Shown piece after piece: positions 26,422 through 37,588 of a stretch of DNA of 64,000 nt. The stretch comes from Pseudomonadota bacterium (lineage in GTDB: Bacteria; Pseudomonadota; Alphaproteobacteria; Sphingomonadales; Sphingomonadaceae). Both the position numbers and the translations under genes were made by a program. The stretch spans positions 372,001-436,000 of the forward strand of contig JAIUPN010000001.1 of assembly GCA_020160755.1 (NCBI GenBank), read 5' to 3'. How positions within the stretch are numbered: the stretch's first letter is position 1; each line of letters opens with the position of its first letter. A model generated the notes under the pieces. It ran no database searches. It saw only the letters and a list, made by a program, of their open reading frames with translations, and was not told the DNA's origin.

Positions 26422-27390
26422 ATGCACGACTATGTGGGCCCAATGAACGCTCCCGCATCGCCCGCCCAGCAACCCGCATCGACTCCCAGCCAGCGCACGC
26501 GCAAGCCCGACTGGATTCGCGTCAAGGCCCCGACCAGCCCCGGTTACGCCGAAACGCGCAAGCTGATGCGCGAGCTGAACCTGCATACGGTGTGCGAGGA
26601 GGCGGCGTGCCCGAACATCGGCGAATGCTGGACGAAAAAGCACGCGACGGTGATGATCCTCGGCGACACATGCACGCGCGCCTGTGCCTTCTGCAACGTC
26701 AAGACCGGGATGCCGCGCCCCGTCGACCTGCTCGAACCCGAGCACACCGCAATCGCCGCGGCGAAGATGGGGCTCAGCCACATCGTCATCACCTCGGTCG
26801 ACCGCGACGATCTGCCCGACGGCGGCGCGAGCCAGTTCGTGAAGGTCATCAACGCGCTGCGCCGCGAAACGCCGCAGACGACGATCGAAATCCTCACCCC
26901 CGATTTCCGCAACAAGCCCGAAAGCGCGGTCGCGGCGATCGTCGACGCGCGGCCCGACGTCTATAACCACAATCTCGAAACCGTCCCGCGGCTCTATCCG
27001 ACGATTCGTCCGGGCGCGCGCTACTATGCCTCGCTGCGCCTGCTCGAAAGCGTGAAGCGCCGCGATCCGTCGATCTTCACCAAGTCGGGCGTGATGCTTG
27101 GCCTCGGCGAGGAGCGGATGGAGGTCCATCAGGTGATGGACGACATGCGCAGCGCGGACATCGACTTCATGACCATGGGCCAATATCTCCAGCCGACGCC
27201 TCGCCATGCCAAGGTGATCGACTTCGTGACGCCGCAGGCGTTCGATGCCTATGCGCAGATCGCGCGCGCCAAGGGCTTCCTGCAGGTCGCCTCGTCGCCG
27301 CTCACGCGCTCCAGCTATCATGCCGGCGACGATTTCGAGCGGATGCGTGCCGCGCGCGAAGCACAGCTGGCACGCGTCAAGGCGGGCTGA
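26422..27390 (+). CDS. lipA: Lipoyl synthase
   Basis: 322 residues; a radical SAM enzyme that inserts two sulfurs into protein-bound octanoyl groups. Both iron-sulfur sites are present: the auxiliary cluster Cys residues in [12 protein letters not shown] (near 58-69) and the SAM cluster CTRACAFC (near 88-95), with the C-terminal [10 protein letters not shown] carrying the auxiliary Ser ligand. Start at 26422 has AGAAGAGG just upstream; ATG 26443 (MNAPASP) gives the N-terminus common in relatives and is equally possible. The partner coq10/ratA-type gene follows eight bases later. Lipoylated dehydrogenases needing this enzyme include the pyruvate complex, whose lpd gene is partly present at 63748. 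Confidence 0.96.
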   Translation: MHDYVGPMNAPASPAQQPASTPSQRTRKPDWIRVKAPTSPGYAETRKLMRELNLHTVCEEAACPNIGECWTKKHATVMILGDTCTRACAFCNVKTGMPRPVDLLEPEHTAIAAAKMGLSHIVITSVDRDDLPDGGASQFVKVINALRRETPQTTIEILTPDFRNKPESAVAAIVDARPDVYNHNLETVPRLYPTIRPGARYYASLRLLESVKRRDPSIFTKSGVMLGLGEERMEVHQVMDDMRSADIDFMTMGQYLQPTPRHAKVIDFVTPQAFDAYAQIARAKGFLQVASSPLTRSSYHAGDDFERMRAAREAQLARVKAG

Positions 27391-27397
27391 CCAGCCT

Positions 27398-27877
27398 TTG
27401 CCACGACATCACGAAACCCGCGTCCTGCCGTATAGCGACGAGCAGATGTTTGCGCTCGTCACCGATATCGAGCGCTACCCCGAGTTTCTGCCGTGGGTGA
27501 TCGCGCTGCGCGTCCGGAGCGACAGCGAGCATGAGGCGGTCGCCGACATGATCGTCGGCTTCAAGGGGTTGCGTGAGAGCTTTTCGTGCCGCGTCCACAA
27601 GGAACGGCCGCGCAATGTCACCGTCAGCTATATCGACGGGCCGATGCGCCACCTCAGCAACGAATGGCATTTCATGCCGGCGGACGATGGGGGTTGCCGG
27701 GTCGACTTCATGGTCGATTTCTCGTTCCGCAGCCGCGTATTCGAAACGCTGGCCGGGCAAATGTTCGACAAGGCGCTACGCAAGATGATCTCGGCGTTCG
27801 AAACCCGCGCCGACGAACTTTACGGGGCGGCGAGAGTGATATCCTCCGACGGCCGCAGCTCGTCTTTGTCGGGCTGA
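27398..27877 (+). CDS. Coq10/RatA-type START-domain protein
   Basis: 159 residues if translation begins at TTG 27398 (PRHHETRVLPYSDEQMF), the first sensible start after lipA; no ATG is available upstream. The polyketide-cyclase/START fold shows the Coq10 pattern MFALVTDIERYPEFLPW at the N-terminus and VDFMVDFSFRSRVFETLAG in the last third. Eukaryotic and alphaproteobacterial members bind ubiquinone and aid respiratory function, while RatA was described as acting on ribosome association in E. coli. The linkage to lipA is typical of alphaproteobacteria. The 3-prime end overlaps the convergent cinA gene by 58 bases, so both C-termini share DNA. Confidence 0.86.
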   Translation: MPRHHETRVLPYSDEQMFALVTDIERYPEFLPWVIALRVRSDSEHEAVADMIVGFKGLRESFSCRVHKERPRNVTVSYIDGPMRHLSNEWHFMPADDGGCRVDFMVDFSFRSRVFETLAGQMFDKALRKMISAFETRADELYGAARVISSDGRSSSLSG

Positions 27878-28377
27878 AGCAGGTCGAGCGCGAACAGCGT
27901 CGCCGCCTGGCGAATCGCCGCGCGATCGGTCGATTCGAACTGGACGCGCTGGGTGAAATAATCGTCGGGATCCTGCCCCCGAAGCGCGCGGGCAAACACC
28001 ACTTGCCCGACGGGCTTCTTTTCCGATCCGCCGCCGGGTCCCGCGATCCCCGTGATCGCGACCGCGACATCGGCATCGCTGTTCGCGAGCGCCCCCGCCG
28101 CCATCGCCCATGCGGTCGCGAGCGACACCTCGCCGAAGGTTTCGATGATTTCGCTGCTGACGTCGAGCTGCGCGCGCTTGGCGTGCGCCGAATAAGTGAT
28201 GAAGCCCGCCGAAAACACGTCCGAACTGCCTGCGATGTCGGTCAGCGCGGCGCTGACCATACCGCCGGTGCAGCTTTCGGCGACGGCGATCTTGCGGCCC
28301 GCGGCCCGGTTGCCCGCAAGCACGCTCGTAGCAAGCTCGTCGCGCGCGGTGAGGCGCGATTCAGCGTCGGTCGGCAC
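27820..28377 (-). CDS. pncC: CinA C-terminal domain protein, nicotinamide-nucleotide amidase
   Basis: 185 residues consisting of the CinA amidohydrolase domain only, without the N-terminal MoaB-like domain of full-length CinA. Signature AVAESCTGGMVSAALTDIAGSS occupies residues about 31-52, with the catalytic Ser in ESCTGG; TGIAGPGGG lies near 109. The enzyme deamidates NMN to nicotinate mononucleotide in pyridine-nucleotide recycling. The stop codon of ispDF lies four bases from its start, so the two form an operon. Its 3-prime end runs into the coq10-type gene from the opposite strand. Confidence 0.92.
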   Translation of the reverse strand: MPTDAESRLTARDELATSVLAGNRAAGRKIAVAESCTGGMVSAALTDIAGSSDVFSAGFITYSAHAKRAQLDVSSEIIETFGEVSLATAWAMAAGALANSDADVAVAITGIAGPGGGSEKKPVGQVVFARALRGQDPDDYFTQRVQFESTDRAAIRQAATLFALDLLQPDKDELRPSEDITLAAP

Positions 28378-28380
28378 GTT

Positions 28381-29559
28381 TCAATTCTCCGGAAGTTGCA
28401 GGGTCGCGACGGCCTGCGCTGCGATCCCTTCGCGGCGGCCGGTAAAACCCAGCCGCTCGGTCGTTGTTGCCTTCACACTAACCCGTTCCACCGGAATCGC
28501 AAGGATTTCGGCAATCCGCGCGCGCATCGCGGCGCGGTGCGGGCCGACTTTCGGGGCTTCGGCGATGATCGTCAGGTCGACATGATCGATACGCCCGCCG
28601 CGCGCCGACACGCGCCCGGCCGCGAAAGCGAGGAAGCGGTGCGACGCGGCGCCGCGCCATTGCGGATCGCTCGGCGGGAAATGGTCGCCGATGTCGCCGT
28701 CGGCGAGCGCGCCAAGGATTGCATCGGTCAACGCATGAAGCCCGACGTCGGCATCGCTATGACCTTCAAGTCCATGACTATGGGAGATTTCTATTCCCCC
28801 AATCCATAGCGGCTTGCCCGCCACGAGCCGGTGAACATCATATCCCATGCCGACGGCGGTGCGTGTCATTCGATCGATCCCCAGCAAGCCGTTCAGGATC
28901 GCCATATCCTCGGCATATGTCAGTTTATGGAGACGGGCGTCGCCAGCCACCGCGACGACCGGCAACCCAAGCCGCCGGACGAGCTGTGCATCGTCGGTCG
29001 CTGCCGCCTCGACGGCTTCGACATGCGCGCGGCGCAATGTGCCAAGGCGAAACGCCTGCGGCGTCTGGACGCGCGCCAGCGCGCTGCGGTCGACAACGTC
29101 ACCGGCAAGATGGGCGGCTTGTTCGACCAGCGTATCGGGGACGGGGAGCGTCGGGATCGCCGCTTCGGCATCGCCGAGCGCTGCGAGCAGGCGGTCGACC
29201 ACGTCGGCGGTCACGCCCGGCCGTGCGGCGTCATGGACGAGCACGAACGCATCATCGTGCCAATCGGCGAGCGCGGCCAGCGCATTGGCGACCGATTGCT
29301 GTCTTTCGACGCCAGGATCGACGGAAACCCAACCCGGCGGCAAGCCGGCGATTGCCGCCGTGACGTCGCCATTGGCCACCAGTACGCCGCCAGTGATGGC
29401 GGGTTGCGAAGCCAGGCTGTCGAGGCTCCAGCGCAGCACGGGCTTGCCGCCCAGCATCGCCAGCTGCTTCGGGAGGTCGAAACCCGCGCGTGTCCCCTGA
29501 CCGCCCGCAAGCAGCACGGCCGCCACGCGCGGCAAAGGGGAGGGGACGGACTCGCTCAT
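28381..29559 (-). CDS. ispDF: Bifunctional IspD/IspF enzyme of the MEP isoprenoid pathway
   Basis: 392 residues. The N-terminal IspD domain (about 1-225) has the cytidylyltransferase loop AVLLAGGQGTRAGFDLPKQL and VHDAARP; it makes CDP-methylerythritol. The C-terminal IspF domain (about 233-390) begins GMGYDVHRLV, with zinc ligands in YDVH and the SHGLEGHSDADV segment, and KATTTERLGFTG at the end. It forms the cyclodiphosphate. Fusion of the two is usual in alphaproteobacteria and may channel substrate through IspE. The gene diverges from dusB and is followed by pncC. Confidence 0.96.
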   Translation of the reverse strand: MSESVPSPLPRVAAVLLAGGQGTRAGFDLPKQLAMLGGKPVLRWSLDSLASQPAITGGVLVANGDVTAAIAGLPPGWVSVDPGVERQQSVANALAALADWHDDAFVLVHDAARPGVTADVVDRLLAALGDAEAAIPTLPVPDTLVEQAAHLAGDVVDRSALARVQTPQAFRLGTLRRAHVEAVEAAATDDAQLVRRLGLPVVAVAGDARLHKLTYAEDMAILNGLLGIDRMTRTAVGMGYDVHRLVAGKPLWIGGIEISHSHGLEGHSDADVGLHALTDAILGALADGDIGDHFPPSDPQWRGAASHRFLAFAAGRVSARGGRIDHVDLTIIAEAPKVGPHRAAMRARIAEILAIPVERVSVKATTTERLGFTGRREGIAAQAVATLQLPEN

Positions 29560-29653
29560 CGTCCGCGCGGTTAGCGCAGCCGCGGCTTGCGGGAAAGCCG
29601 CTTAGCGTGTAGGGGCGCTGCTTATTTTTTAGGCAATCGACGAAGGTTTCGCC

Positions 29654-30652
29654 ATGGCGCCGCTGCGGCCCATCCAGATCGGCAACATCACCATCGCGGA
29701 TCCTGTGATCCTCGCGCCGATGACGGGCGTCACCGACCTGCCGTTCCGCAAGCTCGTTCGCTATTATGGCTCGGGGCTCAATGTCACCGAAATGATCGCG
29801 AGTCAGGCCGCGATCCGCGAAACGCGCCAGTCGATCCAGAAAGCCGCATGGGATCCGGTTGAAGAGCCGGTGTCGATGCAGCTCGTCGGCTGCACCCCCT
29901 ATGAAATGGGCGAAGCGGCGAAGCTCAACGAGGATCGGGGTGCGTCGATCATCGACATCAACATGGGCTGCCCGGTGCGCAAGGTCACCAACGGCGATGC
30001 CGGCTCGGCGCTGATGCGCGATTTGAAGCTCGCCGCGGCGTTGATCGATAGCTGCGTCAAGGCGGTGTCGGTGCCGGTGACCGTCAAGATGCGCATGGGC
30101 TGGTGCCACGACAGCCTCAACGCCCCCGAACTCGCGCATATAGCCGAAGATCTGGGTGCAAAGCTCGTCACGGTCCACGGACGCACGCGCAACCAGATGT
30201 ATCGCGGCGAAGCCGACTGGGGCTTCGTCCGCTCGGTCAAGGATGCGGTGTCGATCCCGGTCATCGTCAACGGCGACATCTGCTCGGCCGCCGACGCGCG
30301 CACCGCGCTCGATCAGAGCGGCGCCGATGGCGTCATGATCGGCCGCGGCGCTTACGGTCGTCCCTGGCTGCTCGGGCAGGTGATGGCGGCGCTCCGCGGC
30401 GAGGCCGAGCGCCCCGATCCGGGTATCGACGAGCAGTATGACGTCATTACATCGCATTACCGCGCGATGATCGACCATTATGGCGAGGTGACCGGCGTCA
30501 ATATGGCGCGCAAACATCTCGGCTGGTACGTCAAAAGCCTCCACGGCTCGGCCGAGTTTCGCAACAAGGTCAACCAGATCCCGAATAGCCGCGACGTGCT
30601 CGATGCGCTCGAACGCTTTTACACGCCGTTCCTGAGCAAGGCGGCCGCGTGA
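29654..30652 (+). CDS. dusB: tRNA-dihydrouridine synthase B
   Basis: 332 residues, an FMN-dependent TIM-barrel enzyme. Landmarks: [16 protein letters not shown] near residue 18, [20 protein letters not shown] with the catalytic Cys near 103, [11 protein letters not shown] near 178, VNGDICSA and [11 protein letters not shown]. It reduces uridines in the tRNA D loop. It is the first gene of the ntr operon, as in other alphaproteobacteria (nifR3 in rhizobia), and its stop codon overlaps the GTG start of ntrB by four bases, coupling tRNA modification to nitrogen control in expression. Confidence 0.95.
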   Translation: MAPLRPIQIGNITIADPVILAPMTGVTDLPFRKLVRYYGSGLNVTEMIASQAAIRETRQSIQKAAWDPVEEPVSMQLVGCTPYEMGEAAKLNEDRGASIIDINMGCPVRKVTNGDAGSALMRDLKLAAALIDSCVKAVSVPVTVKMRMGWCHDSLNAPELAHIAEDLGAKLVTVHGRTRNQMYRGEADWGFVRSVKDAVSIPVIVNGDICSAADARTALDQSGADGVMIGRGAYGRPWLLGQVMAALRGEAERPDPGIDEQYDVITSHYRAMIDHYGEVTGVNMARKHLGWYVKSLHGSAEFRNKVNQIPNSRDVLDALERFYTPFLSKAAA

Positions 30653-31736
30653 CGAGGCTCACGTCGAGCATTCCGAGCTTCGACCATGACGAGTTGATCC
30701 AGTCGCATCCCGTTCCTACGCTGCTGATCGACGGTGGCGGGGTCGTTTTGTTCGTCAACGCCGCCGCCGAACAACTCTGCAATGTCAGCCGTTCGGCGAT
30801 GGTCGGGCGCGTCATCCATGACGTCATCCAGATGGATCGCAGCTATCGCCAGCGGATGAACGACGCCGCAACGTCGGCGCTGTTTGCGCACCGCGCCGAA
30901 ATCTCGCTCGGCGGGCGCAAGTCGATCTTCGTCGACATGCAGATGGTGCCCTACGGCAACAGCGGCCATCGCATCCTCGCGCTGGTGCCGTCGCAAAGCG
31001 ATTCGGAGTTGATGGGTGGCGCGATCGGCCGTTCGGGCCGCGCGGCCGGGGCTGCGGCGTCGATGCTGGCGCACGAGATCAAGAACCCGCTGGCGGGGAT
31101 CAAGGGCGCGGCGCAACTGCTCGCGCGCAAGACCGACGCGGGCGGCGAGCGCTTCACGACATTGATCTGCGCCGAGGTCGACCGGATCGCGACGCTGATC
31201 GACCAGATGGAGCATTTCTCGCGCGGGCAGCCGATCGCCTGCGGCCCGATCAACCTGTACCAGCCGATCCACCAGGCGATGGAAACCGCGCGCGCACGCC
31301 AGTTCCCCGGCGTTCGCTTTGCCGAGGATTTCGATCCGTCGTTGCCGCTGGTGCACGGAAACCATGACGCCATGGTGCAGATATTGCTCAACCTGCTGAC
31401 CAACGGCTGCGAGGCACTGGGCGGACGCGACGATGGTGTCGTGCGGTTGACCACCGCCTATCGCCACGGCCTGTCGATCGACAATGGCGACGGGCGCGGG
31501 CGCATCGCGCTACCGATCGAGGTCAGCGTCAGCGACAATGGGCCGGGCGTACCCGTCGACATCCGCGGCGACCTGTTCGACCCGTTCGTGACGACGAAGC
31601 GCGAGGGGCGGGGGCTCGGGCTCGCGCTCGTCGCCAAGCTCGCGCGCGACATGGGCGGTACCGCCCAGCACATTCGCGACGGCGAATGGACGCGTTTCCG
31701 CGTCCACCTTCCCGTCGCGCAAAAGGGACGATCCGC

Positions 31737-31740
<4 letters not shown>
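30649..31740 (+). CDS. ntrB: Nitrogen regulation sensor kinase NtrB
   Basis: 363 residues from a GTG start inside the dusB stop (GTGA). A PAS domain (about 15-120) precedes the kinase core. The phospho-acceptor His is in [16 protein letters not shown] (near residue 143); the N box is [11 protein letters not shown], the G1 box DNGPGVP and the G2 box [11 protein letters not shown]. It has no membrane helices, as expected for NtrB. It phosphorylates NtrC under nitrogen limitation in response to the PII protein. Coupled by ATGA overlap to ntrC. Confidence 0.95.
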
Positions 31741-33155
<1,415 letters not shown>

Positions 33156-33248
33156 AAGGCTTCGATAGTCGCGAAATCGGGGCAATCGGGCGACACACAG
33201 GCAAATTGTGTGTTTTCTATGCAACAGGATTGTCGTAACGCAGCAACA

Positions 33249-35540
33249 ATGACGCAATCGTCCTCCTTGGCGTTCGACATGGATTCTGGCGACGAAGAGG
33301 CGCGCTCGGGAATCTGGCGCTTTGCCGCTCCCGAATATTATACGCTGGCGGTCATCGTCAGCGTCGCCATCGCGACCTATATCTTCGTCACCGGCGATGC
33401 GCAGAGCGAGCGGCTGCTCACCCCCGGGCTCGTGGCGACGATCATGGTCGCGAACCTCGTCCCCGCGATGGCTCTGATCGTGCTTGTCGGCAGCCGCGTG
33501 GCGCGCGCGCGCGCGGTGCATTCGATGGCGGGCGGGCGCGGACGCCTTCACGTCCGACTGGTGGCGCTCTTCTCGCTGATCGCGGCGGCGCCGACGCTGC
33601 TCGTCGTGATCTTCGCCTCGCTGCTTTTCCAATATGGCGTCGATTTCTGGTTTTCCGACCGGTCGCGCGGGATGTTCGAAAATGCCGCGAGCCTCGCCGA
33701 GGGTTATTATCAGGACAATCAGCGCGAAGTGGGGGCCAACACCATCGCGATGGCGACCGACCTCGGCGGCCTGCTCGGCAAGGTTCCGATCGATGCGCCT
33801 GACTTCTCCGACTATTATTTGAAGCAGGTCGTTGTTCGCAACCTGAACGAATCGGCGATTATCGAGGTCGGCAACGACGGAATCGCGCGCACCGCGGCGA
33901 TGATCGACCCCGATAACCGCGCGGCCGAAAACCGCCTGTCGCCCGCGATGGTAAAGCGGCTCGACGCCGGCGAAGAGGTCGTGGTGATCGTGCAGCCCGA
34001 CCGGATCGAGGCGGCGACGCGCCTTCCGGGGCAGCGCGGTGCCTATGTCTATGCGTCGCGCGACGGCAATGTTCCCGCGTTCAAGCAGTCCGAGCGCGCG
34101 CGGACGGTGCTTGCCGACTATAATGGCCTGTTCGAACGATCGCAGCTCCTGCAGTTGCAGTTCAACGGCGCACTGTATCTCGGTTCGCTGCTGTTGCTCG
34201 CGCTGGCGGTGATCGCCGCGATCGTCGTCGCCGACCGCATCGTGCGCCCGCTCGGCACGCTGATCGGCGCGACGCGTACCGCGGCCGAAGGCGATTTGTC
34301 GGTGCGCGTCACCCCACCGCTCCGCGACGACGAGATTGCGGTGCTGACGCGCGCGTTCAACCGCATGACCGAACAGCTTGAACGCCAGACCGGCACGCTC
34401 GTCAGCGTCAACGAACAGCTCGAAACACGGCGCAGCTTTATCGAAGCCGTGCTCAGCGGCGTGTCGTCGGCGGTCGTATCGGTCGACGCCGATCACCGCA
34501 TCCTGCTCGCGAACGCCGCCGCCGAACGCCTGATCTGCCAGTCGGCCGAATGCCTGACCGGACGTCCGCTCGAAGATGTCGCGCCCGAACTCGCGCGGCT
34601 GCTGACGGGCGACGAGCGCGAGGGGATCGTCCAGCTTGCGCGAAGCGATGCCGAGCCCGCAACGCTGGCCGCCAAAGCTGTGGCGCAGGGGGACGGCTTT
34701 GTCCTCAGCTTCGAGGATATCACCCAGCAATTGCTCGACCAGCGGCGCGCCGCCTGGTCCGACGTGGCGCGGCGCATCGCGCACGAAATCAAGAACCCGC
34801 TCACCCCGATCCAGCTTGCGGCCGAGCGTCTCCAGCGGCGCTTCGGCGACAAGGTCGAGGGTGATGCGGCGACGTTCCGCAAGCTCACCGACACGGTGAT
34901 CCGGCAGGTCCACGACATGCGGCGGATGGTCGACGAATTTTCGAGCTTTGCCCGGATGCCCAAGCCGACCTTCGGCGTCGAGGATGCGCGCGACATCCTG
35001 CGGCAGGCGGTGTTCCTGTTCGAGGTCGCCAAACCCGATATCGCCTTCGCCGTCAAAACGCCGGGCGAAATCGATCCGCTCGTCTGCGATCGCCGCCTCC
35101 TCTCGCAAGCATTGACCAACATCGTCAAAAATGCCGTCGAAGCGATTGAAGAGAAATTCAAAAATTCGGATTCCGTCGCGACCGGGCATGTCGCAGCCGA
35201 GCTTGCGGTCGAAGCCGATGGCGTGATCGTCATTCGCGTCACCGACGACGGGATCGGCTTGCCCGAAGCGCGCGATGCCATCGCCGAACCCTATATGACG
35301 ACGCGGCAGGGCGGGACGGGGCTCGGCCTCGCGATCGTCAAGAAGATCGTCGAGCAACATTATGGCGAGCTGGAATTTTCCGACAATCCGGCGGGGCAGG
35401 GGACGTGCGTTACGCTGACCCTGCACCCCGACCGCCTGCGGCCGCTGGTCGGCAAGGGTGGGGATGGCAGCATGGGCCAGGCAGAATCGGTTCCGGGACG
35501 TATCCGGAACCGGCAGGACAGAGAAGATCATGGCGCTTGA
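33249..35540 (+). CDS. ntrY: Membrane sensor kinase NtrY
   Basis: 763 residues. Membrane helices lie near residues 32-52, 62-84 and 100-125 (LVALFSLIAAAPTLLVVIF), a further one near 312-335, enclosing a periplasmic or extracytoplasmic sensing region of about 180 residues. A HAMP domain follows (RPLGTLIGATRTAAEGD), then PAS (about 400-490) and the kinase core with phospho-acceptor His in [18 protein letters not shown] box LTNIVKNAVEA, and G boxes DDGIGLPEA and GGTGLGLAIV. It forms a two-component pair with NtrX that in alphaproteobacteria links redox, nitrogen and envelope control. It follows ntrC after a 93-base gap and overlaps ntrX by 11 bases. Confidence 0.94.
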   Translation: MTQSSSLAFDMDSGDEEARSGIWRFAAPEYYTLAVIVSVAIATYIFVTGDAQSERLLTPGLVATIMVANLVPAMALIVLVGSRVARARAVHSMAGGRGRLHVRLVALFSLIAAAPTLLVVIFASLLFQYGVDFWFSDRSRGMFENAASLAEGYYQDNQREVGANTIAMATDLGGLLGKVPIDAPDFSDYYLKQVVVRNLNESAIIEVGNDGIARTAAMIDPDNRAAENRLSPAMVKRLDAGEEVVVIVQPDRIEAATRLPGQRGAYVYASRDGNVPAFKQSERARTVLADYNGLFERSQLLQLQFNGALYLGSLLLLALAVIAAIVVADRIVRPLGTLIGATRTAAEGDLSVRVTPPLRDDEIAVLTRAFNRMTEQLERQTGTLVSVNEQLETRRSFIEAVLSGVSSAVVSVDADHRILLANAAAERLICQSAECLTGRPLEDVAPELARLLTGDEREGIVQLARSDAEPATLAAKAVAQGDGFVLSFEDITQQLLDQRRAAWSDVARRIAHEIKNPLTPIQLAAERLQRRFGDKVEGDAATFRKLTDTVIRQVHDMRRMVDEFSSFARMPKPTFGVEDARDILRQAVFLFEVAKPDIAFAVKTPGEIDPLVCDRRLLSQALTNIVKNAVEAIEEKFKNSDSVATGHVAAELAVEADGVIVIRVTDDGIGLPEARDAIAEPYMTTRQGGTGLGLAIVKKIVEQHYGELEFSDNPAGQGTCVTLTLHPDRLRPLVGKGGDGSMGQAESVPGRIRNRQDREDHGA

Positions 35541-36909
35541 TATTCTGATCGTCGACGACGAACGCGACATCTGCGACCTCGTCGCCGGCGTCATGGAAGA
35601 CGAAGGTTATGAGGCGCGCACGGCGTCCGACAGCGACTCGGCGCTCGAAGCCATCCGGCAGCGGCGGCCCTCGCTCGCGCTGATCGACGTCTGGTTGCAG
35701 GGCTCGCGGCTCGACGGGCTGGGGCTGGTCGAGGCGATCAAGGCGTTCGACCCGACGCTCCCGATCATCGTCATTTCGGGCCATGGCGGCCTCGATACAG
35801 CCGTCGCGGCGATCCGCCGCGGCGCGTTCGATTTCATCGAAAAGCCGTTCGAGGCCTCGCGCCTCCTGCATCTCGTTGCGCGCGCGACCGAAAGCGAGCG
35901 GCTGAAGTTCGAATATGAGCAGCTTCGCGAAAAGGCCGGTCCGTCGGACGAGCTGACGGGGACGAGCGCCGCGATCAACAATGTCCGCGCAACGCTGAAG
36001 CGCGTGGCGGGGACGGGGAGCCGCGTGCTGATCACCGGCGCACCGGGCGTGGGCAAGGAAGTCGCGGCGCGCGTGCTGCATGGCTGGAGCGGACGCCACA
36101 CCGCGCCTTTCCGCGTCATTTCGTCCGCGCGCATGGATCCGGAAACGGTCGAAACCGAACTGTTCGGATCCGAGGCGGAGGATGGTTCGATCCGCGTCGG
36201 GCTGCTCGAACAGGCGCATGGTGGCACCCTGTTCCTCGACGAGGTCGCCGATATGCCGCTGACGACGCAGGGCAAGATCCTGCGCGTCCTGACCGATCAG
36301 AGCTTCACGCGTGTCGGCGGGCGCACGATGATCCGCGTCGACGTCCGCATCATTTCGGGCTCTGCGCGCGACCTGATGACCGAAATCGCCGAAAGCCGCT
36401 TTCGCGAGGATCTCTATTACCGGCTGAACGTCGTGCCGGTGCATATTCCCCCGCTGCGCGAGCGGCGCGACGATATCGCCAGCCTGTGCGACCATTATGT
36501 CCGCCGCTACGCGGCCGATCGCCGGGTTCCGCCGCCCGAAATCAGTTCCGAGGCGATGGCGGCGCTGCAGGCGCACGAATGGCCGGGTAATGTGCGCGAA
36601 CTGCGCAACGTCGTCGAACGCGTCATGATCCTTGCGCCGAGCGACCGGCTGGCGCGGATCGACGCCGACATGCTGCCCGCCGAACTGGTGCGCGGCGGGA
36701 CCGACATCCTGCCCAATTCGGAATCGATCACTGCGATCCCGCTGAAGGAAGCGCGCGAAAATTTCGAGCGCGAGTATCTGCGCATCCAGATCAACCGTTT
36801 TTCGGGCAATATCTCGCGCACCGCGACCTTTATCGGCATGGAGCGCTCGGCGCTGCACCGCAAACTGAAACTTTTGGGGCTTACCGAGAGTTCGGACGGC
36901 GAGGGATAG
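35530..36909 (+). CDS. ntrX: Response regulator NtrX, AAA+ domain without GAFTGA loop
   Basis: 459 residues from ATG 35530 (MALDILIVDDERD), overlapping ntrY by 11 bases. Receiver Asp53 is in ALIDVWLQGS. The AAA+ domain has Walker A GAPGVGKE and Walker B GGTLFLDEVAD, and the arginine-finger segment RFREDLYYRLNV. Where sigma-54 activators carry GAFTGA it reads FGSEAEDGSIRVG (about 36160-36200), so contact with sigma-54 is unlikely; it probably works with sigma-70-type polymerase, as reported for some alphaproteobacterial NtrX. The Fis-type DNA-binding end has ISRTATFIGMERSALHRKL. Likely the last ntr gene before hfq, in the same direction. Confidence 0.94.
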   Translation: MALDILIVDDERDICDLVAGVMEDEGYEARTASDSDSALEAIRQRRPSLALIDVWLQGSRLDGLGLVEAIKAFDPTLPIIVISGHGGLDTAVAAIRRGAFDFIEKPFEASRLLHLVARATESERLKFEYEQLREKAGPSDELTGTSAAINNVRATLKRVAGTGSRVLITGAPGVGKEVAARVLHGWSGRHTAPFRVISSARMDPETVETELFGSEAEDGSIRVGLLEQAHGGTLFLDEVADMPLTTQGKILRVLTDQSFTRVGGRTMIRVDVRIISGSARDLMTEIAESRFREDLYYRLNVVPVHIPPLRERRDDIASLCDHYVRRYAADRRVPPPEISSEAMAALQAHEWPGNVRELRNVVERVMILAPSDRLARIDADMLPAELVRGGTDILPNSESITAIPLKEARENFEREYLRIQINRFSGNISRTATFIGMERSALHRKLKLLGLTESSDGEG

Positions 36910-37028
36910 CGGCTTTGCGCTAGACCTTACCCGTGCTTTGCCGCATATTGGCATCAGAAGAAGGTCTTTTTTGAGCCGGAAAACCGGCATCTACCCCGCG
37001 GTTTCACCGCCAAAAACAGGAGGCAAAT

Positions 37029-37529
37029 GTGTCCGATAAAAACCAGAATCTCCAGGATATTTTCCTCAACGCCCTCCGCCGCAGCAAGACCCCGGTGACC
37101 ATGTTCCTGGTCAAGGGTGTCAAATTGCAGGGCATCATCACCTGGTTCGACAATTTCTCGTTGCTGCTCAGGCGCGATGGCCAGTCGCAGCTCGTTTACA
37201 AGCACGCGATTTCGACCGTTATGCCGTCGCACGACTTCGATCTGTCGCTGCTCGGCGACAATCTGCGCGACGCGCCTGCCAGCAAGGGCAAGGCGCTGCA
37301 GGACGTGTTCCTCAACGCGGTGCGCAAGTCGGATGAATCGGTGACGATGTTCCTCGTCAACGGGGTGATGCTGCAGGGTGATATCGTTGCTTTCGATCTG
37401 TTCTGCATGCTGCTCGAGCGCGAGCGGCAGGTGCAGCTCGTCTACAAGCACGCGATTTCGACCGTTCAGCCGAACGGCCCGATCAACCTGACCGACAGCG
37501 AGCCGGACGCAGAAGCGGACAACGCCTGA
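37029..37529 (+). CDS. hfq: RNA chaperone Hfq with two tandem Sm domains
   Basis: 166 residues from GTG 37029 with AGGAGG seven bases upstream. Sm domain one is about residues 8-66 and domain two about 90-148; each ends with the Hfq signature YKHAISTV (57-64 and 139-146) and begins with a LQD[IV]FLNA[LV]R helix. The first keeps the rim pair RR (LNALRRSK), the second has RK. A linker (about 67-89, [15 protein letters not shown]) and an acidic tail ([12 protein letters not shown]) complete it. A normal Hfq is a homohexamer of single-domain chains, so three of these chains would build one ring. It binds sRNAs and mRNAs. The unequal repeats suggest the two halves have separate roles. Confidence 0.96.
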   Translation: MSDKNQNLQDIFLNALRRSKTPVTMFLVKGVKLQGIITWFDNFSLLLRRDGQSQLVYKHAISTVMPSHDFDLSLLGDNLRDAPASKGKALQDVFLNAVRKSDESVTMFLVNGVMLQGDIVAFDLFCMLLERERQVQLVYKHAISTVQPNGPINLTDSEPDAEADNA

Positions 37530-37588
37530 TCGACCCGGTAATCGACAATGAAGACGAGGTAACGCGCGGCGCCGCCGCGCTTATTGTC

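Noticed and set aside
36975..36988. GCCGG-AAAA-CCGGC hairpin before hfq considered as a terminator after ntrX
   Set aside because: Only five base pairs and no following T run; transcription probably continues from ntrX into hfq or starts nearby, which cannot be decided by eye.
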